DNA of 55,690 nucleotides, taken from positions 1 through 55,690 of the IMG/VR virus record IMGVR_UViG_3300049259_000141; one strand, given 5' to 3'. This document shows positions 30,362 to 38,325 of the stretch, piece by piece (positions within the stretch are counted from its first letter, which is position 1; each line of letters opens with the position of its first letter). This stretch comes from a virus. The notes below the pieces were generated by a model, which did not search any database, had not been told where the DNA came from, and was given only the letters and a program-made list of their open reading frames with translations. The translations under genes were made by a program, and so were the position numbers.

Positions 30362-30752
30362 CTTCGATCCACTGCCGGTCCTCATACCGGAACCGCTGGC
30401 CCAGCACCTCGACCTCGGTCGCCGCCGGCCGCAGCAGGACCTCCATGAACTGCTGGCGGTCCCGATCGCGCCGCTCCGCCTCGGCCAGCTGCGCGGCCAT
30501 CTCCGCCCCGACCCGGCCCGCCGGCGTGCCGAAGGCCTGCTCCAGCAGGTGGGACGCCATCTGCCGGCGCTGCGCGTGCGGCACCCGCCAGGTACGGAGG
30601 ACGGCGTCGGCTTCGGCGGCGAGCTCGGTGGTCATGTGCCAGGCGATGGCAACCTGTGCGTCGGTGCGCCGGTACTCGGCCACGTCGGGGTTGCGTTGGA
30701 GGTAGTCGGCGGCCACGAGGTCGATCATGTCGAGTGGTTCGCTCGGGATCAT
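30336..30752 (-). CDS. Hypothetical helical protein
   Basis: This 138-residue protein starts MIPSEPLDMIDLVAADYLQ after GGGGAGGACAA. It is mainly amphipathic helix (HLLEQAFGTPAGRVGAEMAA, QLAEAERRDRDRQQFMEVLL) with a beta tail. The final codons overlap a promoter. No family is recognised. Confidence 0.65.
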   Translation of the reverse strand: MIPSEPLDMIDLVAADYLQRNPDVAEYRRTDAQVAIAWHMTTELAAEADAVLRTWRVPHAQRRQMASHLLEQAFGTPAGRVGAEMAAQLAEAERRDRDRQQFMEVLLRPAATEVEVLGQRFRYEDRQWIEVDTPAYGA

Positions 30753-30910
30753 TTGTCCTCCCCGAGGAGTCGCTTGCGTTTGGCGGCGCGCCGGCCGCAG
30801 ATCTCGTGTGCGATCTTGGTTCGGTCGTCGGGGTTGCTGCGGACGCGGGTGCCGGCGCTGTACGGTTTGCCGCAGACCGAGCACACGCCGTCCGTTTGTG
30901 CCTTGGCCAT
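30749..30910 (-). CDS. Zinc-knuckle small protein
   Basis: This 53-residue protein has CSVCGKPYSAGTRVRSNPDD followed by IAHEICGRRAAKRKR. The C-x2-C plus H-x3-C arrangement is a plausible zinc site. The stop overlaps the next ATG (ATGA). Confidence 0.65.
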   Translation of the reverse strand: MAKAQTDGVCSVCGKPYSAGTRVRSNPDDRTKIAHEICGRRAAKRKRLLGEDK

Positions 30911-30970
30911 TGTGTATGCCTCTCTGGGAATGTATGAATGGCGGGCCCGGGGTCGATGTTGGCGTCCCGG

Positions 30971-31132
30971 TCACCGGCTTAGTGATGCGGCGATGGCGAG
31001 TGTCCACAGCGCGGCGGCCACGGCGAGTAGGCCGGCGACGATGCGCCAGCGTCCGGCCACGGTGCACACGTAGGCGAGCGCGAGCGCCGCGATGGCCAGC
31101 GCCGCCCAGTACGCGGCCCATCCGGGTGTCAT
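30971..31132 (-). CDS. Small two-helix membrane protein
   Basis: This 53-residue protein starts MTPGWAAYWAALAIAALALA and has two hydrophobic helices separated by a CTVAGRWR loop. The ATG overlaps the upstream stop (ATGA). It pairs with the neighbouring 59-residue membrane protein. The two together recall holin/antiholin pairs, but evidence is thin. Confidence 0.6.
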   Translation of the reverse strand: MTPGWAAYWAALAIAALALAYVCTVAGRWRIVAGLLAVAAALWTLAIAASLSR

Positions 31133-31308
31133 GGGTGTTGGGCGGCCAGCGCGCCCATGATCGTTATCGTGCAGTAGCAGACGATCGTGATCAGCGCGCC
31201 GGCCAGTTGGGTGCGCCGGTCGTTGTGCTCGATGCCGGCCATCAGCATGCCGAAGCCGCAGCCGCCGACCGCACTGACCGCCAGCAGCAGCACTGTGAAG
31301 GTGTTCAC
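31129..31308 (-). CDS. Small two-helix membrane protein
   Basis: This 59-residue protein has helices NTFTVLLLAVSAVGGCGFG and LAGALITIVCYCTITIMGAL separated by a charged HNDRRTQ loop. The GTG start overlaps the upstream stop. Coupled to the 30971 gene. Confidence 0.6.
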   Translation of the reverse strand: MNTFTVLLLAVSAVGGCGFGMLMAGIEHNDRRTQLAGALITIVCYCTITIMGALAAQHP

Positions 31309-31943
31309 GGCTTCGGGCCCGGCCATGCCACCATCAGGCCCCCGCAGCCCGGAAGGCCGCACCGGCTGCCCAGCGTGCGCCGCAGGTTCCAGCACGGCAC
31401 GGCGCACTTGCCGCACACCGTGGACGGGTCCGCGCCGTGGTAACAGTGGCGGCACCGGCTGGGGCTCGCCCCGTGCCAGCACGGTTCGGTGTCGCCGATC
31501 TGAAGCCGCCGGGCGTACCGGGCATGGTAGGTTGCTCTACCGGTTTGGCCGCAGCCGTCCGGATCGTCCATGGCGCAGAGGGCCACGCCGTCGATGGTCT
31601 CCCACGAGCTGACTGGGGTGGGGCGCTCAATGCTGCCCTCGGCGTTTGTCCGGAACAAGACTCGGCTGCACATGCCGCACGCGTACTCAGTCGTCACCCG
31701 AACGTGCCGTTCGGTGTCGACTTCCCGCTTCCATCGGTCGAACTGGACTTGCGGCACGGTGGCGAGCAGGGCGTGCACGTGGGCGGCCTGGACCAGTTCG
31801 GCGCGGGCGCGCTGAATCTCGGTGACGAAATGCTGGCCCTGTTCGATCTTGTCGAACTTCGACAAGCCCTCAGTGATCATCCGTGTGGCCGCCCCGTAAT
31901 GCTGGCGGGGAGTCATCATGTCGATCGGCTCGCGCTCGGCCAT
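31305..31943 (-). CDS. Cys-rich zinc-binding protein
   Basis: This 212-residue protein has a helical N-terminal half (residues 1-80) and a C-terminal half with many Cys: YACGMCSRVLF, ALCAMDDPDGCG, SRCRHCYHG, VCGKCAVPCW and RCGLPGCGG. At least three zinc knuckles are likely. The role could be nucleic-acid or host-protein binding. GTG 31946 immediately upstream is an alternative start. Confidence 0.7.
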   Translation of the reverse strand: MAEREPIDMMTPRQHYGAATRMITEGLSKFDKIEQGQHFVTEIQRARAELVQAAHVHALLATVPQVQFDRWKREVDTERHVRVTTEYACGMCSRVLFRTNAEGSIERPTPVSSWETIDGVALCAMDDPDGCGQTGRATYHARYARRLQIGDTEPCWHGASPSRCRHCYHGADPSTVCGKCAVPCWNLRRTLGSRCGLPGCGGLMVAWPGPKP

Positions 31944-32098
31944 CACCGGTCACCCTTCCTTCGCTGGCTGTCGGCGATACGCCGGCGTTCATTGGCCTTG
32001 AACAGGCACGCGCGGTCACCGCACGTGCCACGCTGGCGGCTGCACTTCTTGGCCGAGATCATGGTTCCGCACACCGAGCACCGCAGTTCTCCGGTCAC
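31943..32098 (-). CDS. Zinc-finger small protein
   Basis: This 51-residue protein has RCSVCGTMISAKKCSRQRG and CGDRACLFKANERRR, two Cys pairs separated by about 17 residues and a basic tail. The pattern resembles zinc-beta-ribbon fragments of HNH or FPG-type proteins. The GTG overlaps the upstream stop (GTGA). Confidence 0.65.
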   Translation of the reverse strand: MTGELRCSVCGTMISAKKCSRQRGTCGDRACLFKANERRRIADSQRRKGDR

Positions 32099-33036
32099 GG
32101 CTGCTCGTCCTCCACCGTCTGACGTTGCTCGCCCGTCACTGGATCGGTGGCCGCCTGCGCGGCTTCGACCGCGCGCCGGATCTCCTTCACGCACTTCGCC
32201 ATGGCCTGGCCGACGGCATACGCCAGGGCCGGCCAGCCCAGCAGTGCGTTCCGGTCCAGCACCGCCTCCACGGAGATCGGCACCGGGGCGTTGCGCAGCA
32301 GCACGCGCAGGCGCGGAGCCGCGCCGGACGGGCTGTCCATCTCGAACAGCAGATCGACGCCGTCGCCCTTCGCGCCCATCGCCCGAAGTGACTCCTCACT
32401 AGCGCGCGCCTCGGCGAGGTGGTGGGCCAGGAAATACTCGTCCAACTCGTCATCGAAGAACGTCGACTGCCGCAGCAGCTCGCCGGCGCTATTCCGGATG
32501 CCACCCCACGGGGTTTCACCCAGCGGGTGTTCCGGGGCCGTGATGCCGAGACGGCCCGGCGCAGGGGGCACGGTGAACGAGCTTTCGTGACGGAACTGCC
32601 ACGGCGGCGGCTCGGCGCTGGCGCTCTTCCCCGGCCACGGGCCATTCAGCCGCTCGCGGGTCTCCGCGTCCATTTCGGCCCGCGTCGGATACTGGGGCTG
32701 ACCGGTCACCCGCTGCATGATCTCGTGCGCCTCGGCCGGGGAGACGCCGGCGTCGGTCGGTGTCAGATCGACCGTCACGGTCACGTCCTTGCCGAACAGC
32801 ATGGACTCACCGGTCGGCTGGCCGTCGGCGTCGAGCTTTGTCAGTCTGGCCGGCCCGGCTATGCCGGCCGTCGGCCGGGCCGACTCGGCGGCCCTGCGCT
32901 CGGCCACCTCGGCTTCAGTCAGCAGCTCCTGCCCGCAGGTGCCGCAGCTCGGCCACACCCCGTCCACGTCGACATCGTTGACGTCTCGCACGTAACCGTG
33001 CGTTGGGCACACGTTCGACGCGTCGTGCTCGCTCAT
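32095..33036 (-). CDS. Hypothetical protein with N-terminal zinc knuckle
   Basis: This 313-residue protein starts with a probable zinc site (NVCPTHGYVRD and WPSCGTCGQELL, residues 9-38). A Pro-rich middle (about 140-190) follows. The C-terminal helical domain has SEESLRAMGAKGDGV and GQAMAKCVKEIRRAVEAAQA. It is the largest gene of the accessory operon 34523-30336. No known family is seen. Confidence 0.65.
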   Translation of the reverse strand: MSEHDASNVCPTHGYVRDVNDVDVDGVWPSCGTCGQELLTEAEVAERRAAESARPTAGIAGPARLTKLDADGQPTGESMLFGKDVTVTVDLTPTDAGVSPAEAHEIMQRVTGQPQYPTRAEMDAETRERLNGPWPGKSASAEPPPWQFRHESSFTVPPAPGRLGITAPEHPLGETPWGGIRNSAGELLRQSTFFDDELDEYFLAHHLAEARASEESLRAMGAKGDGVDLLFEMDSPSGAAPRLRVLLRNAPVPISVEAVLDRNALLGWPALAYAVGQAMAKCVKEIRRAVEAAQAATDPVTGEQRQTVEDEQP

Positions 33037-33500
33037 GAGCCGGTCACCCGCTGCCAGGCCTGCCGCAGGGCGGACAGCTGCTGTTCGGCGGTCAGGGCTC
33101 GGCGCTTCCACTCGGCCAGGTCGGCCGCAAGCTTCTCGATCTTCGTCGACTGGTCCGGGGCGGCGGCGCTCAGCGCGGTGCGGAGCGTGGCCCGCACCAG
33201 CTCGGTCACCTCAGGGTCCTGCTTACGGTGCTTGTTGCGGTGCGGCCGGATGCTGTTCGCGCTCTTGTTGACGTACGAGCAGTCCGCGCAGGCGTACACG
33301 ACCAGGTTGTCATCCTGGTCGAGCCGCAGGCGGCGCACCGACGGCCACACAACCGGATTGCCTCTGCGGTCGTTGAGCGCGGACGGTGTCGGGTCGTTGG
33401 CCAGCACCGGGAACACGCCGAGCCCGTCGACTTCGACGAACTCCTTGCCGTCCTTGTCGGTGAACCAGGCCATTCCGGTCGGTTTCGTTGGCCAGGCCAT
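33033..33500 (-). CDS. Hypothetical protein with zinc finger and coiled coil
   Basis: This 155-residue protein starts MAWPTKPTGMAWFTDKDGKE after AAAGGGGA. Near residue 70 is YACADCSYVNKSANSIRPHR with NKH following, a C2H2-like zinc finger. A coiled coil follows (STKIEKLAADLAEWKRRAL). The zinc finger may place it on DNA. Confidence 0.7.
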   Translation of the reverse strand: MAWPTKPTGMAWFTDKDGKEFVEVDGLGVFPVLANDPTPSALNDRRGNPVVWPSVRRLRLDQDDNLVVYACADCSYVNKSANSIRPHRNKHRKQDPEVTELVRATLRTALSAAAPDQSTKIEKLAADLAEWKRRALTAEQQLSALRQAWQRVTGS

Positions 33501-33514
33501 GATGGTGTCCCCTT

Positions 33515-34123
33515 TCAGACTGTGGTGAGGCGTCGGGCCCGGGCCTGCTTGACGCCGTACTTGCCGCCCTGGTGGCTCTGGCAGTGAGAGCATGCGGGCT
33601 GGATGTTGTCTCGCCGGTAGGTGCCGCCGAGGTGGCCGGGCACGATGCGGTCGACCGACACGGTGTCGACGGTGAGATACCCCGTGCAGCCGGGCAGGGC
33701 CAGGGCGCAATCCGCCACGATGCCATCACCGAACATGTCGATCAGCCACTGCCGCCGCCGTCGCCGGCTCTCGGCGTTCCCCCGAGCATTGGTGTTCGAG
33801 CAGCCGCGCCGTGCCCGATAGCCCTTCGTCCACCAGTCCCGGCCGTCGTCTGTGGTGAACACGCGCCGGACGCCCTTGGAGCGGCCGGAGCGCGGTGCTG
33901 CCGCGCTGATCCGGATCAGCTTCGCGTCGAGCATCTCGCCGAGCGCCTTGGACTCGGCCGAGGTGAGCGCATCCGTGGTGATCACACCGTCCCAGCTGGC
34001 GAACAGGTCCTTGACCTCGGCGCGCCACTGCCAGCCGTCGCGCTGCGGAACGGTGACGATCTTCGCGTCGAGGACCATGGACATGACCGCGTGCCGGTGC
34101 TTCGTGCATGAGAGCGCTCTCAT
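33515..34123 (-). CDS. HNH endonuclease
   Basis: This 202-residue protein carries the HNH fold at the C-terminus: SVDRIVPGHLGGTYRRDNIQ with PACSHCQSHQGG. The D-R-I-V-P-G-H strand is the first motif and N-I-Q-P-A-C the second. CALALPGCTGYL just before may hold structural zinc. HNH proteins nick or cleave DNA and can be homing or packaging-related. The distance to the terminase and the winged N-terminal half suggest a free-standing enzyme. Confidence 0.85.
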   Translation of the reverse strand: MRALSCTKHRHAVMSMVLDAKIVTVPQRDGWQWRAEVKDLFASWDGVITTDALTSAESKALGEMLDAKLIRISAAAPRSGRSKGVRRVFTTDDGRDWWTKGYRARRGCSNTNARGNAESRRRRRQWLIDMFGDGIVADCALALPGCTGYLTVDTVSVDRIVPGHLGGTYRRDNIQPACSHCQSHQGGKYGVKQARARRLTTV

Positions 34124-34353
34124 GAGCTTCCCTTGCGAATCCGGTAGGCCGACATCACGGCGGACATGTGCGGCGAGTTGCCGCGCACCATCAGGTCGGC
34201 GTGAGCGGCGCACATCAGCTCACGTTCCGGCCAGCCCGGGTAGCTCTTCCATCGGGCCACCACGCGGTGGGTGACCGGAGCACCGCACATGGTCGGCCTC
34301 GGCCACGGTCCGCCGATCCACCAGTCGCGGCACCGGCGCTGCTGCGGCTTCAC
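34120..34353 (-). CDS. Small zinc-binding-like protein
   Basis: This 77-residue protein starts at GTG 34353, overlapping the upstream stop. It has RCRDWWIGGPWPRPTMCGAP and ELMCAAHADLMVRG, with Cys/His spacing for one metal site. The C-terminus is basic. It is coupled to the HNH gene (ATGA overlap). Confidence 0.6.
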   Translation of the reverse strand: MKPQQRRCRDWWIGGPWPRPTMCGAPVTHRVVARWKSYPGWPERELMCAAHADLMVRGNSPHMSAVMSAYRIRKGSS

Positions 34354-34523
34354 TGGCTGGTCCGCAGGGCGGCGACGGTGAGCAGCACACCCAGGATGGC
34401 GATCACGATGCAGACGGGGGCGGGGATCGAGGCGATGAGCTGCGGTGTGCGGATCATGAGCTCGACCAGGTGCCCCAACACCAGGGAAAGCCACTGGGCG
34501 ATGGTGGTGAGGATGAGAGCCAT
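34350..34523 (-). CDS. Small membrane protein
   Basis: This 57-residue protein has two hydrophobic stretches (ALILTTIAQWLSLVLGHLV and APVCIVIAILGVLLTVAAL). It is the first gene downstream of the 34559-34587 promoter, after AAAGGAC. The role is unknown. Confidence 0.65.
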   Translation of the reverse strand: MALILTTIAQWLSLVLGHLVELMIRTPQLIASIPAPVCIVIAILGVLLTVAALRTSQ

Positions 34524-34558
34524 GATGGGGGTCCTTTCCCTGCTGGTCTGGTAGGGCA

Positions 34559-34587
34559 AAGCTACACCCGACCTAGTGTGGTGTCAA
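34559..34587 (-). promoter_or_regulatory. Promoter, TTGACA-N17-TAGCTT
   Basis: The -35 is at 34582-34587 and the -10 at 34559-34564. The TGA stop of the upstream gene lies inside the -35 hexamer. It drives an eleven-gene operon down to 30336. Confidence 0.75.
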
Positions 34588-34751
34588 CTCTTGCGGCCGC
34601 AGATCTTGCACAGCTTCATGGGGAACACTCCGCCGATCTTCCTGAACGGCCCCCAGCACCGGCCGCCATTCTTGCACTGCCCCTGCACGGCCTTCCCGGG
34701 CCGGTCGACCGGAGCGGCCGGCCCGGGAATCACCTTCGGCTGCCGGGCCAT
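34584..34751 (-). CDS. Zinc-ribbon-like small protein
   Basis: This 55-residue protein has QCKNGGRCWGPFRKIGG and MKLCKICGRKS, four Cys in two pairs. Its stop codon lies inside a promoter -35 box, and a 12-bp hairpin sits within the gene. The ATG overlaps the upstream stop. Confidence 0.65.
   Translation of the reverse strand: MARQPKVIPGPAAPVDRPGKAVQGQCKNGGRCWGPFRKIGGVFPMKLCKICGRKS
34693..34729 (-). terminator. Hairpin inside a coding region
   Basis: Perfect 12-bp arms TTCCCGGGCCGG and CCGGCCCGGGAA flank a 13-base loop in the 34584-34751 gene, about 105 bases before the next promoter. It may terminate read-through from the 35.6 kb operon. Confidence 0.5.
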
Positions 34752-35047
34752 CACACCGCGTCCGGCAGCAGCAAGCCGGGAGGCGTCACCATGCCGGCGT
34801 TGCCGAGCAGCGTGCGCGCCACTTCCTGACACTGCTCCCGATCCGACGGGTAGAACTGCTGCTCGTACACCTCGCCCAGCGCATACAGCACCAGGGCGGC
34901 CGCGCCGGCCACCTCGCGCACCGTCAGCCGGGCCAGGGGACCGCGCTCGCCGCCGGCCTCGATAGCCACGTGCAGCGCGTTGTTGATGATGCTCGCCGTC
35001 TTGGCCGTGTCGGTGTACTCCGTCACTAGCCGCTGTCGCTTCGCCAT
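34751..35047 (-). CDS. Hypothetical helical protein
   Basis: This 98-residue protein is mainly helix (TAKTASIINNALHVAIEAGG, REVAGAAALVLYALGEVYEQ) with a single Cys. No family is recognised. It lies in a compact operon of small genes. Confidence 0.65.
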   Translation of the reverse strand: MAKRQRLVTEYTDTAKTASIINNALHVAIEAGGERGPLARLTVREVAGAAALVLYALGEVYEQQFYPSDREQCQEVARTLLGNAGMVTPPGLLLPDAV

Positions 35048-35051
35048 CGAG

Positions 35052-35171
35052 TCACTTCCCCTGACTGGACTTGCGGGGCCGCTTCGGACAGACCGCCTCG
35101 TGGGCGGTGCGGGTCGCCTTCAGCACGAACCGACGCTGGCAGTGGAAGCAGATGTATCGGGCGATCGGCAT
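35052..35171 (-). CDS. Tiny C2HC zinc-finger protein
   Basis: This 39-residue protein contains ICFHCQRRFVLKATRTAHEA then VC, a C-x2-C-x12-H-x3-C finger, and a basic tail. It probably contacts nucleic acid. It is supported by tight spacing to both neighbours (4 and 3 bases). Confidence 0.6.
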   Translation of the reverse strand: MPIARYICFHCQRRFVLKATRTAHEAVCPKRPRKSSQGK

Positions 35172-35174
35172 GGG

Positions 35175-35357
35175 TCAGCCCTGCCAGGTCGCGGAGTCGA
35201 TCGACGCGTCATAGTCGTCGCCGTCGTAGTGGTCGGCGAGCTGGTCGCCGTTCAGCTCGGCGACGGCGGACGCGATCATCTCTTCGACGGTCGGCACGTC
35301 GTTCTGCTCGGTGTAGCCGTCCGGCACGGTGACGCGCACGGTGAATGTCTCACTCAT
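35175..35357 (-). CDS. Small acidic protein
   Basis: This 60-residue protein starts MSETFTVRVTVPDGYTEQND and is rich in Asp/Glu (DHYDGDDYDASID). It could be a DNA mimic or an acidic partner, which is speculation. The ATG overlaps the upstream stop (ATGA). Confidence 0.6.
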   Translation of the reverse strand: MSETFTVRVTVPDGYTEQNDVPTVEEMIASAVAELNGDQLADHYDGDDYDASIDSATWQG

Positions 35358-35632
35358 GACTCGTTACCCTGCGAAATGAACGCGGACAACTGCTCGTACG
35401 GCGTCTCTGCGTTCAGCAGCTCGTGAACCGGAATGGGGTTCGGGCCGGCAGTCATAGGGACTTCGGGCTTCGGCACGAATAGGCGGTCATACTCGCTCCG
35501 GAGCAGTCCCTGTGTCGCGTATACCTCGGACTTCCAGCCACGGAAGTCGTGGTAACTGACGAATCGGCGCAACAGCTCCTGCAATTGGAGAAACTCGTCC
35601 CGGTCCAGTGGGCCGACCTTGTGGATACTCAT
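35354..35632 (-). CDS. Hypothetical protein, first gene of operon
   Basis: This 92-residue protein starts MSIHKVGPLDRDEFLQLQEL and contains a helical LRRFVSYHDFRGWKSEVYAT segment and Pro-rich VPKPEVP. It lies 42 bases after the -10 of its promoter. No family is recognised. Confidence 0.65.
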   Translation of the reverse strand: MSIHKVGPLDRDEFLQLQELLRRFVSYHDFRGWKSEVYATQGLLRSEYDRLFVPKPEVPMTAGPNPIPVHELLNAETPYEQLSAFISQGNES

Positions 35633-35673
35633 GGTGATCTCGATTCACGTATCGGGTGGCTGGTTCACGAGTG

Positions 35674-35702
35674 ACGGTACGCCTCATGCGCGTGGGTGTC
35701 AA
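35674..35702 (-). promoter_or_regulatory. Promoter, TTGACA-N17-TACCGT
   Basis: The -35 is at 35697-35702, immediately next to the TAG stop of the upstream gene, and the -10 at 35674-35679. Confidence 0.75.
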
Positions 35703-36146
35703 CTACGTGGACAGGCCGCGCTCCCGGCGTAGCCGCAACACGTTCTGCACCACCTGCGTGTCCGCCCTGAACCGCCGCCCCCCCGGGGCCTGCCAGGAAC
35801 CGTCATCCAGCTTCGCCCAATCCGCCGGATCATGCCGAGGCTTCGGCGGCTTCCCCGTCCGCACCGGACGATGCGTCGGCGCGGCCCTCACCGAGGCCGT
35901 CAACGCCGTGCGCGGATCACCGTCCACCTGCGCCGTCAGCTTCGACAGGTCATATTGCTCGTTGCGCACCCTGGCGTAGCCGGCGATCGTCACCTCGACG
36001 AACGCGGCCTGGATCGACCGCACCAGCTCGTGCGGGGTTCGCGCCACCGACGACCAGCCGCGCGTCAACGGCGTCTCAATGCGCAGGGTGCCATCCGGCA
36101 GCTCCTGCACCGTCAGGGGGATCATGGTGGGCCGGTGCCGAGCCAT
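35703..36146 (-). CDS. Hypothetical protein after terminase
   Basis: This 147-residue protein starts at ATG 36146, two bases after the large terminase stop. Strands (MIPLTVQELPDGTLRIET) are followed by a helix and a basic Pro-rich stretch (HRPVRTGKPPKPRHDPADW). The end is WQAPGGRRFRADTQVVQNVL. The family is not recognised. Its coupling to terminase suggests co-expression rather than function. Confidence 0.65.
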   Translation of the reverse strand: MARHRPTMIPLTVQELPDGTLRIETPLTRGWSSVARTPHELVRSIQAAFVEVTIAGYARVRNEQYDLSKLTAQVDGDPRTALTASVRAAPTHRPVRTGKPPKPRHDPADWAKLDDGSWQAPGGRRFRADTQVVQNVLRLRRERGLST

Positions 36147-36148
36147 CG

Positions 36149-37672
36149 CTACCGCCTTCCCGACATCGCGTGTCGGATACCGCTGGTCATCTGGTGTCGT
36201 TGGATCTGCCCCTGCGCGCGGCGCGGCGGCTTCGGAATGCCGGCCTTGACCAGCCACAGCACGGCGTACACGAAGGCATCGAGCCGGTCCGGGGACTCGG
36301 TCTCATCGGTGGTCCACGTGGTCAGCTGGTCTTCGAGGTACTTGAAGACACCCACGTGGTGGGTGCGGTGCTGCTCGGACACCACGGAGACCGGCTCGGC
36401 CCGGACGCGCTTGCCCTGCTTGGCCCGGATCTTGTGGATGGCGGCGGGCAGGGTGCGGCCGTGCAGCTTCTCGGTGGTGCGGATCAGGTCGACCAGGGCC
36501 TGCCCGCCGTTGTTGACCTCGATGATGATCTCATTGCAGTTCCACAGGTCGTAGACCCGCAGGATCTCGGCCGCCCATTTGGCCGGCGAGTCGCGCATCG
36601 AGTAGTCGCCGAGGATGTACACGTGGCCGTCGCTGCCGAGGCCGGCGACGATCAGACCCGTTTCGTCGGGGTCCTGCCGGCCGCGCCGGCCCTTGTGCTC
36701 ATCGTCCGACTTGCGGTCCTCGACGGCCGGGTCAACGGCGAGCACGATGCGCACCAGGGCAAACTCATGCACGTGACCGTCGGCGTCGACCCACGTGCGC
36801 GGCAGTTCCTCGCGCCGGTCGTCGTCGATCTGCTTCTGCTTCCACAGCGCGCCCTCGACCTCTTCGAGCAGGTCGGCGTCAAGCTCTTGGCGGCCCTTGG
36901 CGGTGCCGTCGAACTTGGCGTGCAGCGCGCGCAGGGTGGACGCAGGCAGGTTGGCCCGGTTCGAGTCGGTGGTGCCGCGCCGGGTCTCGCAGTACGGATC
37001 CTTCAGCAGGTCCTTAATCACCGACAATGGAAGCGGTGTGGTGGTTGCGACAATTTGCGGATGCCGTCCGAGTCGCATTCCAAACAAAAGCATTTCCCAA
37101 GCGTCGACCGCCCGCTTGGCCACTTGTGCCAATTCATCTACCCAAGCCCTATGGTGCTGCGGGCCGCGTAGGCGGGCCGGTTTCTCCGCGCTGAAGAGCT
37201 TGTACCGGCTGCCCGTCATCGGAATGATCAGCTCGCCGATCGACCGGTTCCACGTGTACTGGACCCCCATGCGCAGCAGCACCGACTCAAGCCCGGACTC
37301 ACCCTCGACGCAGGTGTCCCGGGCGTCCGCGAAGGTCGGGGCGACGATGGCCATCCGCCAGTTACTGTTCAGCACGCCGGCCGCAGCCATGTCCTCGGCG
37401 GCCGAGCGCGTCTTGCCGGCACCACGGCCAGCCAGATACAGGGTGACGTCCCAAGCCTGGCCGAGCGGTGTGCGCTGCTCGGGGCGGCACGTCGAGCAGG
37501 AGTGGCACAGCGTGCCCGGCACGCGCTCCCAGTGCACCGCCAGCTCGGGAGATGGCCAGTTGGCCGGGTCCGGATCCTGGCAGCTGCTGTCACGCCAGTC
37601 GCGCAGCACGCGCAGCCAGTCGGCTTCCGCCTCGGCGTCGAGCATGTTCGCTGCGACGCCGAGGAAACTCAC
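36149..37672 (-). CDS. Terminase large subunit
   Basis: This 507-residue protein is the packaging motor. GTG 37672 is chosen because it overlaps the small terminase candidate stop (GTGA). The ATPase Walker A is LAGRGAGKTRS at residues 80-90 and a Walker B-like WVDELAQ near 170, with motif ATTTPLPLSVI after it. The nuclease domain has the three acidic positions in VLAVDPAV, IIIEVNNGG and PDRLDAFVYAV. A Cys cluster (LCHSCSTC, residues 55-62) just before Walker A is unusual and may bind zinc. Confidence 0.95.
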   Translation of the reverse strand: MSFLGVAANMLDAEAEADWLRVLRDWRDSSCQDPDPANWPSPELAVHWERVPGTLCHSCSTCRPEQRTPLGQAWDVTLYLAGRGAGKTRSAAEDMAAAGVLNSNWRMAIVAPTFADARDTCVEGESGLESVLLRMGVQYTWNRSIGELIIPMTGSRYKLFSAEKPARLRGPQHHRAWVDELAQVAKRAVDAWEMLLFGMRLGRHPQIVATTTPLPLSVIKDLLKDPYCETRRGTTDSNRANLPASTLRALHAKFDGTAKGRQELDADLLEEVEGALWKQKQIDDDRREELPRTWVDADGHVHEFALVRIVLAVDPAVEDRKSDDEHKGRRGRQDPDETGLIVAGLGSDGHVYILGDYSMRDSPAKWAAEILRVYDLWNCNEIIIEVNNGGQALVDLIRTTEKLHGRTLPAAIHKIRAKQGKRVRAEPVSVVSEQHRTHHVGVFKYLEDQLTTWTTDETESPDRLDAFVYAVLWLVKAGIPKPPRRAQGQIQRHQMTSGIRHAMSGRR

Positions 37673-38247
37673 GCGGCCTCGACGATCCGCAGGTGGCGCG
37701 CGAACACCTTCGCCGCCTCTGCCCGCTGCTCGGGGCCGATGCCGAGCTCTTCGAGGCCGGCGGTGAACGCCTGCCGCACCATGGCCGCCTGCTGCTCCTC
37801 GATACGGGCAAGTCGTTCGTCGATGTTGAGCCGGGCCAGCGTGGCCAGCGCGGTGATCGCACGGTCGAGGGCGCGTTCCCACACCAGGATCTCGGCGCGC
37901 ACCGTCTCGACGCCCAGCTCCGAGAAGGTGGACACGCTGGTGATGTTGTCCAGCTCTTCGCGGCACAAGTTCTTCCACTGCACCACTTCGCCGGCGAGCT
38001 GTTGCAGGGCGTGCAGCGGGTTCTCAATCGAGGGGGCGAGTCCGAGGCGTGCGGCCGCGTTGCCGATCCTCTCCTCGATGCGCGCCTTTTCGGCGGCTAT
38101 GCGCGGACCGGGCAGGTTGCCGCCATGCGTGGGGCAGCGTGTCTGATGGTCCCGGGGGAAGCGACGGCACAGGCCGGTCGGATTCTTTTCGGTGACCTTC
38201 TGCTTGGCACCGCACCGTGGCTTGTCTGATGTCTGATTGTTCGGCAT
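37669..38247 (-). CDS. Terminase small subunit candidate
   Basis: This 192-residue protein directly precedes the large terminase and overlaps it by four bases. The N-terminus has a Cys/His motif (LCRRFPRDHQTRCPTHGGNL) seen at the start of many small terminases of actinophages. Long helices follow, suited to a ring oligomer that binds pac/cos DNA. The ATG follows GGAGGGGACGCA. Confidence 0.75.
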   Translation of the reverse strand: MPNNQTSDKPRCGAKQKVTEKNPTGLCRRFPRDHQTRCPTHGGNLPGPRIAAEKARIEERIGNAAARLGLAPSIENPLHALQQLAGEVVQWKNLCREELDNITSVSTFSELGVETVRAEILVWERALDRAITALATLARLNIDERLARIEEQQAAMVRQAFTAGLEELGIGPEQRAEAAKVFARHLRIVEAA

Positions 38248-38325
38248 TGCGTCCCCTCCGTCCCCAGGGCACTGTCAAGCCCTAACGAAACGGTACACGA
38301 CGTTTGATCGTTCACGCACTGTCGG

